Source: Bradyrhizobium japonicum USDA 6
GTDB lineage: Bacteria; Pseudomonadota; Alphaproteobacteria; Rhizobiales; Xanthobacteraceae
Reading direction: 5' to 3'
Length of the DNA stretch: 64,000 nucleotides
Assembly: GCF_000284375.1 (NCBI RefSeq)
Contig: NC_017249.1
Coordinates: forward strand, 1 to 64,000
This document shows, one piece after another, positions 36,856-45,885 of the stretch; position 1 is the first letter of the stretch, and the number at the start of each line of letters is the position of its first letter. The notes under the pieces were generated by a model. The model had not been told where the DNA came from, did no database searches, and was given only the letters and a program-made list of their open reading frames with translations. The translations under genes were made by a program, and so were the position numbers.

Positions 36856-37238
36856 TCGCCTGGGGACGAGTCAGTCTGCTGGGCATCCTCCGGGATTTCT
36901 TGCCGCAGTTTCGGCCCTTGATTGAGCCGGCGGCCCAATGCGGCAAGGAAATTATCATAACGCGCTCCGGCCTGTGCTCTCGCGGCCTTGGCGGCGGGTT
37001 CGGGGAGTGATGGTGTTGTCGTGAGCCAGAAGCGGATGAAGAGAGCGATAGTCTCGACCGAAATCCCGACATCCCGCTCAAGGCGCGCGATCCGGCGGTC
37101 GATCTGGTCAAGACGCTTGGCAGTAGCAGCCTCTCGCCGTTCATCGGCGTCCGGCGACAGAAAGGAAGCGATCGCGGCTTCCGCGATAAGCGACAGCGAC
37201 TGCTCGCGCCGGGCGGCGTAGGCCGATAGCGCCTTCAT
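36852..37238 (-). CDS. CopG-family ribbon-helix-helix regulator, 128 aa
   Basis: Small protein that sits between traG and trbB in rhizobial conjugation operons. The N-terminus (MKALSAYAARREQSLSLIAE) resembles a ribbon-helix-helix, though the first strand may start upstream of this Met (the adjoining KKKAQLSVYLDPDVM reads in frame from about 37285). A helical coiled-coil follows (RREAATAKRLDQIDRRIARL). The C-terminal part contains FIRFWLTTTPSLP. The stop overlaps the trbB remnant. The real start is probably near 37295, right at the end of traG. Confidence 0.75.
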   Translation of the reverse strand: MKALSAYAARREQSLSLIAEAAIASFLSPDADERREAATAKRLDQIDRRIARLERDVGISVETIALFIRFWLTTTPSLPEPAAKAARAQAGARYDNFLAALGRRLNQGPKLRQEIPEDAQQTDSSPGE

Positions 37239-37298
37239 GACATCAGGATCGAGATAGACCGACAGCTGAGCCTTCTTTTTGTCCCGATCATGGCTACC

Positions 37299-39281
37299 TC
37301 ACAATCCGAGATCGTCGCCGGGATCGAGGGAGGCTTGGCGCGCCACGCCCTGCATCATGTCGTTCATGCGCCTGATCCGCGGGACATCTTCATCGAGCTC
37401 ATCCACGAGGTCCGAAGCGAACTCGTTCTCGAGTGGTTCCTTATTCTCCACCGTGTCTCGATCGAGTTCCGGCTGCTGCCTGCGGTCGGCGGCCTTTGGA
37501 TCTTCGTCATCCGTCTGGTCGTCGTTCAACGTCTCCAATGCCCTTGGGCGCGGCGGCAATGGCCTTGAGCTCCAATCGTCCAACCGGCCGCCATTGGATT
37601 TCGTCAGCATCGGCGGCGCCATGATGCGCTCCTGGAAACGTCTATCTTCGTAATAGCGCGCCTTCTTCGCCCGAATCGGATGGAGGCCCGACATCATGAC
37701 GATCTCGTCGGAGGGCGGGAGCTGCATCATCTCGCCGGGCGTGAGCAGCGGGCGGGCGGTCTCGGACCGCGACACCATGAGGTGGCCCAGCCAAGGCGCC
37801 AGCCGGCTGCCGGCATAGTTCTTCATCGCCTTCATCTCGGTCGCCGTGCCGAGCGCGTCGCTCACGCGCTTTGCGGTGCGCTCGTCGTTGGTCGCAAAGC
37901 TGACCCGGACGTGGCAGTTGTCAAGGATCGAGTTGTTGGGCCCGTAGGCCTTCTCGATCTGGTTCAGCGACTGAGCAATCAGGAAACTCTTGATGCCGTA
38001 TCCGGCCATGAAGGCCAGCGCAGACTCGAAGAAGTCGAGCCGGCCGAGCGCCGGGAATTCGTCGAGCATCAGGAGGAGCCGGCGCCGGCCGGCCTTGGCT
38101 TGCAGATCCTCGGTCAAGCGGCGGCCTATCTGGTTGAGGATCAGACGGATCAGCGGCTTGGTGCGATTGATGTCGGAGGGCGGCACGACAAGGTACAGCG
38201 TGGTCGCTCGCTCTCCGCCAACGATATCGGTAATCCGCCAGTCGCAGCACCGCGTCACCTCCGCCACCACGGGATCTCGGTAAAGGCCCAGGAACGACAT
38301 GGCGGTGCTCAAGACACCGGAGCGTTCGTTGCCGGACTTGTTCAGCAACTCGCGGGCAGCGGACGCGACGACGGGATGAACACCGGCCTCGCCGAGATGC
38401 GCGGTTCGCATCATTGCGGCAAGCGTCGTCTCAATGGGCCGCTTGGGATCGGACAAGAAGGCTGCGACACCGGCGAGCGTCTTGTCTTCCTCGGCATAGA
38501 GGACGTGGAGGATCGCGCCGACCAGCAGGGCGTGACTGGTTTTCTCCCAATGGTTCCGCTTCTCGAGGCTGCCCTCCGGGTCGACCAGAATGTCGGCAAT
38601 GTTCTGGACGTCGCGCACCTCCCACTCGCCGCGGCGCACCTCGAGCAACGGGTTATAGGCCGACGACTTCGCGTTGGTCGGATCGAACAGAAGGACACGG
38701 CCGTGTCGGGCGCGAAAGCCGGCAGTGAGCTGCCAGTTCTCCCCCTTGAGGTCGTGGACGATAGCCGAGCCCGGCCACGTCAAGAGCGAAGGGATGACGA
38801 GGCCGACGCCCTTGCCCGATCGCGTGGGTGCGAAGCACAGGACATGCTCCGGTCCATCATGGCGAAGATAGGTGCGCTCGAACCGGCCGAGCACCACGCC
38901 GTCGGGTCCAAGCAATCCAGTCTGCTCGATCTCCTTTGCCTTCGCCCACCGCGCGGACCCATAAGTCTCGGCATTCTTCGCTTCGCGGGCGCGCCAGACC
39001 GACATACCGATCGCGACCGCCGCAGCGATGATGCCGCCGGATGCCGCGATGAAGGCGCCCTCGGTGAAGATTGAGGGCGCGTAAGCATCGTAGGCATACC
39101 ACCACCAGAAGAAGGCAGGCGGAAGGTAGAACGGAAAATGGAGCAGCTCGAACCAGGGCTGCCCGAGCTGCGGCTGAAAGCCGAGGCGCCAAGCCGTCCA
39201 TTCCGTCGCGGCCCAGATCGTGAGCAGGACGATGCCGAAGACCATGATGACCTGCCCCCAAAGAATCTTGGTCGCCGACAT
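37299..39281 (-). CDS. traG: TraG/VirD4-type coupling protein, 660 aa
   Basis: Inner-membrane ATPase that links the relaxosome to the type IV secretion channel in conjugation. Start ATG 39281 (MSATKILWGQVIMVFG) opens with a membrane segment; more hydrophobic segments lie at about 50-65 and 78-95. Walker A is APTRSGKGVGLV (151-162), Walker B LLLMLDEFPALG, and the T4CP box FLIAQSLNQIEKAYG is present. The acidic C-terminal tail (DDEDPKAADRR, DELDEDVPR) is typical of the relaxase-binding end. Intact. It lies 40 bases downstream of the relaxase gene on the same strand. Confidence 0.95.
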   Translation of the reverse strand: MSATKILWGQVIMVFGIVLLTIWAATEWTAWRLGFQPQLGQPWFELLHFPFYLPPAFFWWWYAYDAYAPSIFTEGAFIAASGGIIAAAVAIGMSVWRAREAKNAETYGSARWAKAKEIEQTGLLGPDGVVLGRFERTYLRHDGPEHVLCFAPTRSGKGVGLVIPSLLTWPGSAIVHDLKGENWQLTAGFRARHGRVLLFDPTNAKSSAYNPLLEVRRGEWEVRDVQNIADILVDPEGSLEKRNHWEKTSHALLVGAILHVLYAEEDKTLAGVAAFLSDPKRPIETTLAAMMRTAHLGEAGVHPVVASAARELLNKSGNERSGVLSTAMSFLGLYRDPVVAEVTRCCDWRITDIVGGERATTLYLVVPPSDINRTKPLIRLILNQIGRRLTEDLQAKAGRRRLLLMLDEFPALGRLDFFESALAFMAGYGIKSFLIAQSLNQIEKAYGPNNSILDNCHVRVSFATNDERTAKRVSDALGTATEMKAMKNYAGSRLAPWLGHLMVSRSETARPLLTPGEMMQLPPSDEIVMMSGLHPIRAKKARYYEDRRFQERIMAPPMLTKSNGGRLDDWSSRPLPPRPRALETLNDDQTDDEDPKAADRRQQPELDRDTVENKEPLENEFASDLVDELDEDVPRIRRMNDMMQGVARQASLDPGDDLGL

Positions 39282-39322
39282 GGCGGCCGCCCTCTCCTGA
39301 CGTCGGTGATTGGAAGGATCAC

Positions 39323-41061
39323 TCACAAGCCGAGCCCCCGGTTGCGCCCAAAACCCCAATCGATGCCGCCATCCGCGCGCGCGACGCCAGAGACATGCCG
39401 GCCGAGCTGTTTATCGAGTGAGGGCGTCCAAGGCACGAGCTGGAAGCCGAGACCGTCGTCGATCATGGCGAAGCGGCCGGAGGCGAGCGCGAAGCGCTGC
39501 CGATAGGTGCCTGCCACATACTCGCCGCTAGCCGACGGGTTGAACGGCTGACCGGTCTCGGCGGCGAGCTGCTTGCCGAGATCCTCTAACTCCCGACGGC
39601 GCAGCGTGCCGATAAGGTTTTTCGCGAACACCAGTCCACGCGCCTGGCGTTCGGCGAGCCCCTGCCCGATGAGCTGCTCGGGCCGCCGTTCCATAGCGTC
39701 GCGGACCTCGGCGCCGAAGCCGCCCTGGCCAAGCGCCACAGGGTCGCGCGCGACGGCCTGCCGATCGAGCCATGTCGCGCCGCTCGCGGTCACCTGCGCT
39801 TCGATCGAGAGATCGGAGCGGACGGCAAGCGCCACGCGACGCTGCCCTCTTGCGTCATCGAATTTGCGAAGCTCGACGATTGAGCCTGGCGCGCTGTCGC
39901 CGGCAGCGTCGAGGTCGGGCAGCCGGATGTGGTGGGTGCGGCCGTCGACCCCGTCGACCACGGCATAGGCGGTCGCCTTGAGCTCGTCGTCGAGACCGCG
40001 ATCAACGAGACGCCCGATGACGGGGACGTCAAGATTTTCGCCTGATAACACGTAACTCGCGCTCCCGCGCTCGATGCCGCGTTCGGTCAAGCTGCGGTGG
40101 ATACGCTTGATGATGTCGCCGCGTTCGCCGAGCTCGCGCAAGGTCGTTTCGGCGGCCTCGTCCATGGACCATTGGCCGGGCCCGAGTTGATGAGCGAGGC
40201 CAAGACTTTCCAAGTGTCGCAGCCGGCCAACCTTCAACGCATGGAATTGATCGGGCTGCTGCTCGGGACGCGGCGCAAGGTCGATAACACCGTGCTGGTT
40301 TGCATCGCGAACAAGCTGGCGATCGAGCTGCGTCCAGCGCTCGGCTCCGATCTGGCTCTCGAGCGAGCGACGAATGTCGAGATCGGAGCGCAGTCCAAGT
40401 TCCTGGGTGACCAGGTCCTGGGCGCGGGCGCGCATCCCTTCCTTGATGTAGTCGCGGGAGATGACGAGGTCTTGGCCGTCCTCTGCGACGCCGCGCACGA
40501 TGATGTGGACGTGGGGGTGCTGGGTGTTCCAGTGATCGACCCCACCCAGTCGAGCTTGGTACCCAGATCCACTTCCATCTGGCCGACCAATTCGCGGGCG
40601 AAACCCTTGAGGTCGGCCATGTCAGGCGCGTCCTCGGGGGAGACGATGAAGCGGAAATGGTGGCGGTCATTCTGACAGCGCTCGGCGAAGGCCTTGGGAT
40701 CGGCATCCTCGGTGCCCGGGCCGAACAGGTGGGCCTTCTCCCCGTCCCGGGTCACGCCTTCGCGCCGGAGATAGCCGAGATGCGTCGCGAGCGGCGCCGA
40801 CCTCGCCCTGTGCCGGACGACCCGGGTCTTGATGGTCACCAGACGCGAGCGGCCGGTGAGCAGACGGTTTGCCCGCACGCTGGCGGCTCGGCCGCGGCCG
40901 AAGCGCGAATGACGGTGGCTGACGAGCTGGCCGGCTCGCGAAATGCCGCCGCCAGCGCGTTGAGCGGCGGCAAGCGCCTGGGCGATGAAGGGCTTGGCCC
41001 GCTGGCTCCTCGAGGAGCGGATGCGGCCGGGCCGTGGTTGAAAATCGCTGTCTTCAGCCAT
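39323..41061 (-). pseudogene. MobP-type relaxase with DUF3363, one frameshift
   Basis: Would nick oriT and lead the strand into the recipient. From ATG 41061 the N-terminal frame reads MAEDSDFQPRPGRIRSS and AHLGYLRREGVTRDGEKAHL, then FIVSPEDAPDMADLKGFARE. After LDWVG the frame slips; the other frame reads RGVAEDGQDLVISRDYIKEG and runs intact to GFGRNRGLGL. Expected sequence here is VDHWNTQHPHVHIIVRG, the histidine triad that binds metal; adding one base in the C-run at 40540-40543 restores it and gives one 579-residue protein. So either a recent disabling mutation or a sequence error. Confidence 0.85.
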
Positions 41062-41529
41062 GGCCAGCCTCGACAATGTGCGGAATGCAGAATCCCTGCA
41101 ACGGGTTGATAGTCGAGCGCACATTGCGCGCCGAAGCCGCACATTGCGGACCCGAGGAAAAATAGCAGCACAAACAACCAACCGACCGAGCCGCACATTG
41201 CGGCCTTTTATCTCGCCATCGTTCGGTCGGTACTCGCGGAAGCCCCCACTGTTTGCGAGTGTTTGCGATAGCGATCGTTACGCGAAGGGCCGAGACACCC
41301 GTAGGGTGGCTCGGTGAGGAGCGAAGCGACGAGTAGAGCGCGGGCCGAAGGCATCGCCCGTATGACTGTGTTGCAGCGTTTCGAATGCAAACCGAATGTT
41401 CGTCAAGGGGCGCCAGCGAACCTGGAAACTGACAGCTGATATCGCGAGCTGCCCGATGTGCAGCCGCCGCAACAAGGGTGCCTGCAGACGTACCGCGATC
41501 CGCGCATTGACGTTGAAGATGCCGTGCAG
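41062..41529. promoter_or_regulatory. Relaxase upstream region, candidate oriT with repeats
   Basis: Directly upstream of the relaxase. The 9-mer CACATTGCG occurs at 41120, 41140 and 41194, each flanked by GC arms (CCGCACATTGCGG form), and CAATGTGCG, its near-inverse, at 41074-41082 next to the start codon. Further out an imperfect hairpin, CCGAGACACCC (41290-41300), GTA, GGGTGGCTCGG (41304-41314), resembles oriT stem structures. No gene is supported in this interval. Confidence 0.5.
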
Positions 41530-42441
41530 TCATTGCGATCGCCCCATGGCCGAGAGCGCGACGAACAGGCCCTCCGACTGCGGCGCAATCGCCGAAATAT
41601 CGTGCACCGTAGTGCCGACTGAGCCGCCGTGCGCGGGTTGATCGAGCGCCGCTCGCGCGCCAGGGGACGGCCCGTCAGCGTGGTCGAAGAACAGCGGCGC
41701 CCGCGTCCAGGATGAACGAGAAGAAGCCGCGAGGAGAAGAGGTCCTGGCGCTCCCTCCGCGTCGACAAAAGGGACGATGGCCGCGACATAGGCTGTCGTC
41801 TCCGCGGGCAGTGGACGGTGTCTATCCCGAAACTCCTCGTAGCGGCCGGGACCTGCATTATAGGCCGCGAGAAAGCCCGGCGAGCCGTAACGGTCGTGCA
41901 GTTCGCGAAGAAAGGCGGCGCCGGCGAGGATGTTGTCACGGGGATCGAAGGGATCGCGCCCGAGACCATAGCGCGCGCGCATGTCCGCCCAAGTCTTGGG
42001 CATGAGTTGCATCAGGCCGAGTGCGCCTTTGGGTGAGACGGCACGCCGATCGCCATTGCTCTCGACCCGCATGACGGCTCGTATCCATGCAGCCGGAATG
42101 CCAAAGCGCTGCGCGGCCTCTGCCACATGAGATGCGTAGTGATCGCTCGCCGGTTGACTTCGTGCCGGTGCTCTCTGCCCGGACACTGCTGCCGTTGGCC
42201 CGCCAATCACCAGCAGGCCGGTAAGGAGGAGAACGGCAAGGCTCGCCCTGTCTCCGCCATCATGGCGAGGCGTCTTGCTGCCTACCGGCGGTGCGCACGG
42301 ACCACCGGTTTGACCGCCGCTGTGCGTGGCGGCCGCCCGACGGTTGCGTGGACCCGAGTTATGAGAGGGCTTTTCCCCGAACAAGGGGTGGACCGTTGAT
42401 GCGCCTGGTTGGCGGCACGCGCGACAGGATCCTGCATGCAA
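41530..42441 (-). CDS. Lytic transglycosylase (VirB1/TrbN-like)
   Basis: Cuts peptidoglycan to let the conjugation channel cross the wall. Hydrophobic signal LAVLLLTGLLVIGGPTAAVS, then the SLT domain: WIRAVMRVESNGDRRAVSPK with the catalytic Glu, GALGLMQLMPKTWADMRARY, NILAGAAFLRELHDRYG and AYNAGPGRYEEF. The 5' end is uncertain: the open frame begins only with a TTG at 42441 beside the DUF736 stop, while ATGATGGCGGAGACAGG near 42260 is one base out of frame, so a one-base loss is possible. The C-terminal tail is longer than usual. Confidence 0.85.
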   Translation of the reverse strand: MHAGSCRACRQPGASTVHPLFGEKPSHNSGPRNRRAAATHSGGQTGGPCAPPVGSKTPRHDGGDRASLAVLLLTGLLVIGGPTAAVSGQRAPARSQPASDHYASHVAEAAQRFGIPAAWIRAVMRVESNGDRRAVSPKGALGLMQLMPKTWADMRARYGLGRDPFDPRDNILAGAAFLRELHDRYGSPGFLAAYNAGPGRYEEFRDRHRPLPAETTAYVAAIVPFVDAEGAPGPLLLAASSRSSWTRAPLFFDHADGPSPGARAALDQPAHGGSVGTTVHDISAIAPQSEGLFVALSAMGRSQ

Positions 42442-42777
42442 TCAGTCCCGCTCGGCGCGTTGGGGCTGACGATTCCAGTTCAGCGTCCAGGCCGCTTTGT
42501 CGTTGCCCGACTGGAAGAGATTTGCGCGGATCGGCCGCGGCAGCGCCGGGTCGTCGATGACGAGCGAAACGTAATCGCCGGCCTTCTCGCCGGTCCGCTT
42601 CCAACCTGCGCCGATCTCCGGGCCATCGGCATCGCCGAGGCGGATACGGTAGTCCGGCGCGTTCTCGGCATCCGAGGATTCGGCCGGGACGAGGGTGAGA
42701 ATCCGCTCGAAGAACAGCGTTTCAACGCGACCGGTGAAGCCGGACTTATCGCGCGTGAACTGGCCGATTTGTGCCAT
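42442..42777 (-). CDS. DUF736 family protein, 111 aa
   Basis: Small protein found in almost all rhizobial conjugation/replication modules; function unknown. Typical features: MAQIGQFTRDKSGFTGRVET, APDYRIRL, EIGAGWKR and DYVSLVIDDPALPRPIRANL. Start ATG 42777 follows GGGAAAGCTC-type spacing with CAGGAG upstream. A second DUF736 gene lies at 48666-48992 and differs at more than half of positions, so the two are old paralogues. It lies between traF and the transglycosylase on the same strand. Confidence 0.9.
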   Translation of the reverse strand: MAQIGQFTRDKSGFTGRVETLFFERILTLVPAESSDAENAPDYRIRLGDADGPEIGAGWKRTGEKAGDYVSLVIDDPALPRPIRANLFQSGNDKAAWTLNWNRQPQRAERD

Positions 42778-42811
42778 GGGAAAGCTCCTGGGTTGCTGGG
42801 TTGGAAACGGG

Positions 42812-43357
42812 TCAATGAGTGGCGGCGCGCCAGACGAAACGGCCGTCGGCGGCTTCGTCCGTCCAAAGCGGGACTGCGCGCGCGACGATCGAGCTGACGG
42901 GGAGCGCGCCGAAATAGCGGCCGTCCAGGCTGTCTGGGACGGTCGGGTTCATGAGAAAGACCTCGCCCGGTTCGAGGGTATGGCAACCGCTCCAACGCGG
43001 CAGCGGACGGCCGCGATGATCGTGCTCGTGTGCGGCGCCGACATCGACAGCATCGACCGTGATGGCATCGCCCGACCGGCACACGGTTTGCCCGGGCAGC
43101 GCCATCACACGCTTCAGCAGCGGCAGACCTTTTGGAAGAAAGCCGCCATCGGCAAGGAAGCTGGCGATCGGTTCCGGCAGCCGTACCGCGACCAGTTCCA
43201 AGTCGCGCAGCTCTCCGAGCGGATGCAGCGCGTAGAGCCCTATTGGCGTGCTCGCGGTAGCGTTCCAAATCAGCCGCGGCGCAGGATGAACGAGGGCCAG
43301 GGCGCCGGCGACCAGCGCCGCAAGGTAGGTCAACATGAGATAGCCGAAGCGGGTCAT
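42812..43357 (-). CDS. traF: TraF-type S26 signal peptidase, 181 aa
   Basis: Conjugation peptidase that matures the pilin (TrbC), often by cyclisation. Membrane segment LMLTYLAALVAGALALV at the N-terminus; catalytic Ser in TASTPIGLYAL and catalytic Lys in PLLKRVMALPGQTV. C-terminal SLDGRYFGALP matches the S26 box E. The start overlaps the DUF2840 stop in ATGA. Its pilin substrate gene trbC is missing from this window. Confidence 0.9.
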   Translation of the reverse strand: MTRFGYLMLTYLAALVAGALALVHPAPRLIWNATASTPIGLYALHPLGELRDLELVAVRLPEPIASFLADGGFLPKGLPLLKRVMALPGQTVCRSGDAITVDAVDVGAAHEHDHRGRPLPRWSGCHTLEPGEVFLMNPTVPDSLDGRYFGALPVSSIVARAVPLWTDEAADGRFVWRAATH

Positions 43358-43872
43358 GGCGTGACGCTCCGGCGCTTGAGCCAGGCGATATGCTGCTCGC
43401 GCGTGTAGGCGCGCGGCACATGGTCGGCGGCGAGACGGTTGTGGAGATGCCGCCAGTATTCGGGTGCGGCGTCAGCCGGATCGATGGAGAGCGCCTCGAT
43501 GGCGTCGATGGCCTGCAACACGCGCTCGACCTTCGGCCAGCTATCAACGCGCAGCAGGATTTCGCCACCGGGGCGGACGAAGGGCAGCGTCTGATAGCGC
43601 TGCCCGGCTTCCACGGCACGCACGATGTCCATGCGCGACACCACGGTGCCATAGTCGTTCGATGCCCAGCGGACGAAGCCGAAGATGCTGCCCGGCTCAA
43701 AGCTCGAGATGCTGCGGCGACGGTCGAGAATCTTCTCCTCCGCGCGGCGGCCGAAGCGCAGCCAGTGCTCGATCCGCTTCTCGATCCAGGTCAGCTCGAC
43801 ATGGGTGAGCGCGACATCCCGTCGATGCGAGGGCGGCACTGCACGCGGCGGCAAGGCTTCATTGTCGTTCAT
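43354..43872 (-). CDS. DUF2840 domain protein, 172 aa
   Basis: Unknown-function protein of rhizobial conjugative modules. Recognised from LTHVELTWIEKRIEHWLRFG, then EKILDRRRSISSFEPGSIFG, VRWASNDYGTVVSRMDIVRA and QRYQTLPFVRPGGEILLRV. Soluble, no membrane segment. Overlaps traF by four bases and the ribbon-helix-helix gene by 14 bases, so all are in one operon. Confidence 0.88.
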   Translation of the reverse strand: MNDNEALPPRAVPPSHRRDVALTHVELTWIEKRIEHWLRFGRRAEEKILDRRRSISSFEPGSIFGFVRWASNDYGTVVSRMDIVRAVEAGQRYQTLPFVRPGGEILLRVDSWPKVERVLQAIDAIEALSIDPADAAPEYWRHLHNRLAADHVPRAYTREQHIAWLKRRSVTP

Positions 43873-44125
43873 GACGGTTCTCCGGGGCGTCAGCGGGGAA
43901 CTCTCGCGCCAGCAATTCGCGCAGCATGTCGGCGACGGTCACGCCGCGCTGGAACGCGGCGACCTTGATGCGGCCGCGCAGCGTGGGCGTGACGTCAATC
44001 GTCAGGCGCGCGGTGAATGCGGCAGCATCATTCACGCTGCGTGGCGGCGTATCACTGGCTTTGATCCAGCTCTCGGCATCGCCCGGACGCGAGGCGAAGC
44101 CGCGTTTGATAGAGCGGTCGCTCAT
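43859..44125 (-). CDS. Ribbon-helix-helix partition/regulatory protein, 88 aa
   Basis: Follows parA and overlaps it by ATGA, the position of a ParG/ParB-type centromere-binding partner. C-terminal half reads FTARLTIDVTPTLRGRIKVA then AFQRGVTVADMLRELLAREF, a clear ribbon-helix-helix. The N-terminal 40 residues look disordered and basic, as in ParG. Probably binds DNA and represses the operon. Confidence 0.8.
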   Translation of the reverse strand: MSDRSIKRGFASRPGDAESWIKASDTPPRSVNDAAAFTARLTIDVTPTLRGRIKVAAFQRGVTVADMLRELLAREFPADAPENRHERQ

Positions 44126-44760
44126 GGCGCGAACCTCGCAACTTCTGCCGCGAGCGCGGCGATCTCGCGGGCGGCGGCGCTCTGCTCGACGAACTCGAAG
44201 ACGAGCCGTCCGGACTGAGCGGCGTCGGCGAAGACAACGCGTTGGCCGATGGTGCTGGCGAGCACCGGCGGATCGTGGTCGGCGAGAGTTTCGGCAGTCT
44301 CGCGGGCGATGATCGTGCGCGCGCCGCAGCGGTTGAGCACAAAGCGAGCAGGAAGCTGCGGACGATAGATGCGAGCCTCTCGCAGCAGAGCGAGCATCTC
44401 GGCCGAGGCCCAGCCGTCGAATGGCGACGGCTGCACGGGGATCAACACGAGATCCGCCGCCAGCAGCGCCGAACGCATCAGTCCCGCGACGCGCGGCGGT
44501 CCGTCAATGACGACATGATCGGCGGTGCGTGCGATTTCCGGCGCCTCGCGGTGGAGCGTATCGCGCGCGAGGCCAACGACGCCGAATAGCCGTGCGACAT
44601 TCTCCCGCGCACGCTGCTGCGACCAGTCCAATGCGGAGCCCTGGGGGTCAGCGTCGATCAGCGTCACGCGCTTTCCGCGCAGCGCCCATACGCCGGCGAG
44701 GTGCAGGGCGAGCGTGGTCTTGCCGACACCGCCTTTCTGGTTGAGCACGGCGACGATCAT
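44122..44760 (-). CDS. parA: ParA-family partition ATPase, 212 aa
   Basis: Walker-type ATPase that moves the replicon apart. Deviant Walker A KGGVGKTT at 9-16 with the signature Lys, LIDADPQGSALDWSQQR, and HVVIDGPPRV as Walker B. Short form without an N-terminal HTH. Overlaps repA (ATGA at 44757-44760) and the ribbon-helix-helix gene, so replication and partition are coupled. Confidence 0.93.
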   Translation of the reverse strand: MIVAVLNQKGGVGKTTLALHLAGVWALRGKRVTLIDADPQGSALDWSQQRARENVARLFGVVGLARDTLHREAPEIARTADHVVIDGPPRVAGLMRSALLAADLVLIPVQPSPFDGWASAEMLALLREARIYRPQLPARFVLNRCGARTIIARETAETLADHDPPVLASTIGQRVVFADAAQSGRLVFEFVEQSAAAREIAALAAEVARFAP

Positions 44761-45872
44761 CGCATGCCTCCCGTCTTGCGACCTGAAAGCGGCAGAGATG
44801 GTTGGCTTGGGTGCTCGGTTGGCGGCTGAGCGCGGATGTCGGTGTTATCCGCAAGACGCGCGGCCCCACTACAACAGTTAGATTCTAAGTTAGACTCTAA
44901 GTTAGGGCAGGCGATCGTGTTTCCTGGCCAAAGCGTTAGCTGTGGTTTGCACTCCCGGAATCCCGATACCGGCACGCCCGGAGTCCCGATAGTGTGAACG
45001 CCCGAAGTCCCGAGCTGATTCACAGCGCCGTCCACAGGAGCTGTGAATGACTTCGATGGCAGGATGCGCAATAGCTCTCGGCGTTCCCTGCGTTCGATGC
45101 TCAGGCAGTAGCCTGGCAGCGGTTGACGTGCCGCGATCCGGCGGAGATCAAAGGCGAAGTCTGCAGGCTTGGCGAGGCTGCCGGATTTCTCATGGAGGTG
45201 TGCGACCTCGAACAGCCAACCTCTCGGCTGGCGGCCAGCATGCTTGCGCGCGACGCGGTAGAGCCAGCGCTCGATCCCACCAGTCAGGCTGAAATAGGCC
45301 GGATCGATCGTGAGAACGAGTGAGCGATCGATGACGCCGCGATAGAGCCAGTCGGGAAGGACGAATTCCATTCCCTGCACCCGACCGTCGCGCGTCGCGC
45401 ATTCCTCCCATTCGTTGATCCATGAGAACTGGTGGCGCCGCCAATGCTCCCCCTGCCGGATGCTGGTGCGGATGACGGTCGCCTGCAGGCGGGCCAATGC
45501 CCCCTTCAAGAGCTTGTAGTCGCGGGCGCCGGTCTGCCGGCCGACTGCGGTCAGAAGCTGGTAGGGTGTGAAGCGCAGGAAGCGCGAGGTCTTCAGACCG
45601 AGGTTCTCGGCCTCGACAATCTGGCTCGCCGCCCAAATCAGCACGTCGGCATCCCAAATGGTCGCCATACCGTGCTCAGGAACTGCATAGACTTCGACAC
45701 ACACGTCGCCGGTCTGGTAGAGGATCGGTCTTGTTCGCTTGGCCTTGGCGAGCGAAAAGAACGGGCGCTCCATCAGGTCGCGTTGATCACGCGGGCTGGC
45801 ATCACCGGTGGCGACAACGAACGGGTCGAGCTTGCTTCGCTCGCTGGGTGTGATGAGGCGACGCGACGACAT
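44757..45872 (-). CDS. repA: Plasmid-type replication initiator RepA, 371 aa
   Basis: Initiates replication of the element. Start ATG 45872 (MSSRRLITPSERSKLDPF) was chosen over the longer open frame, which covers another gene. Family features: ERPFFSLAKAKRTRPILYQT, TIWDADVLIWAASQIVEAEN, TPYQLLTAVGRQTGARDYKL, INEWEECATRDGRVQGMEFV and YFSLTGGIERWLYRVARKHA. The C-terminus contains short repeats (NLESNLESN and GTSGV/GTPGV) encoded by DNA repeats that look like iterons. Overlaps parA by four bases. Confidence 0.9.
   Translation of the reverse strand: MSSRRLITPSERSKLDPFVVATGDASPRDQRDLMERPFFSLAKAKRTRPILYQTGDVCVEVYAVPEHGMATIWDADVLIWAASQIVEAENLGLKTSRFLRFTPYQLLTAVGRQTGARDYKLLKGALARLQATVIRTSIRQGEHWRRHQFSWINEWEECATRDGRVQGMEFVLPDWLYRGVIDRSLVLTIDPAYFSLTGGIERWLYRVARKHAGRQPRGWLFEVAHLHEKSGSLAKPADFAFDLRRIAARQPLPGYCLSIERRERRELLRILPSKSFTAPVDGAVNQLGTSGVHTIGTPGVPVSGFRECKPQLTLWPGNTIACPNLESNLESNCCSGAARLADNTDIRAQPPTEHPSQPSLPLSGRKTGGMR
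44878..45014. repeat. Iteron-like repeats inside repA, candidate origin
   Basis: Two tandem copies of TTAGAYTCTAAG (44878-44889, 44890-44901) plus a third TTAG. Then three copies of CCCGRARTCCCGA at 44954, 44977 and 45001, spaced 23 and 24 bases, about two helical turns. All are inside the 3' coding part of repA. Confidence 0.5.
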
Positions 45873-45885
45873 GACGAGCGTTGCC

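Noticed and set aside
37680..39074. 464-codon plus-strand frame opposite traG
   Set aside because: Antisense shadow; low-complexity His/Arg/Gly composition and no motifs.
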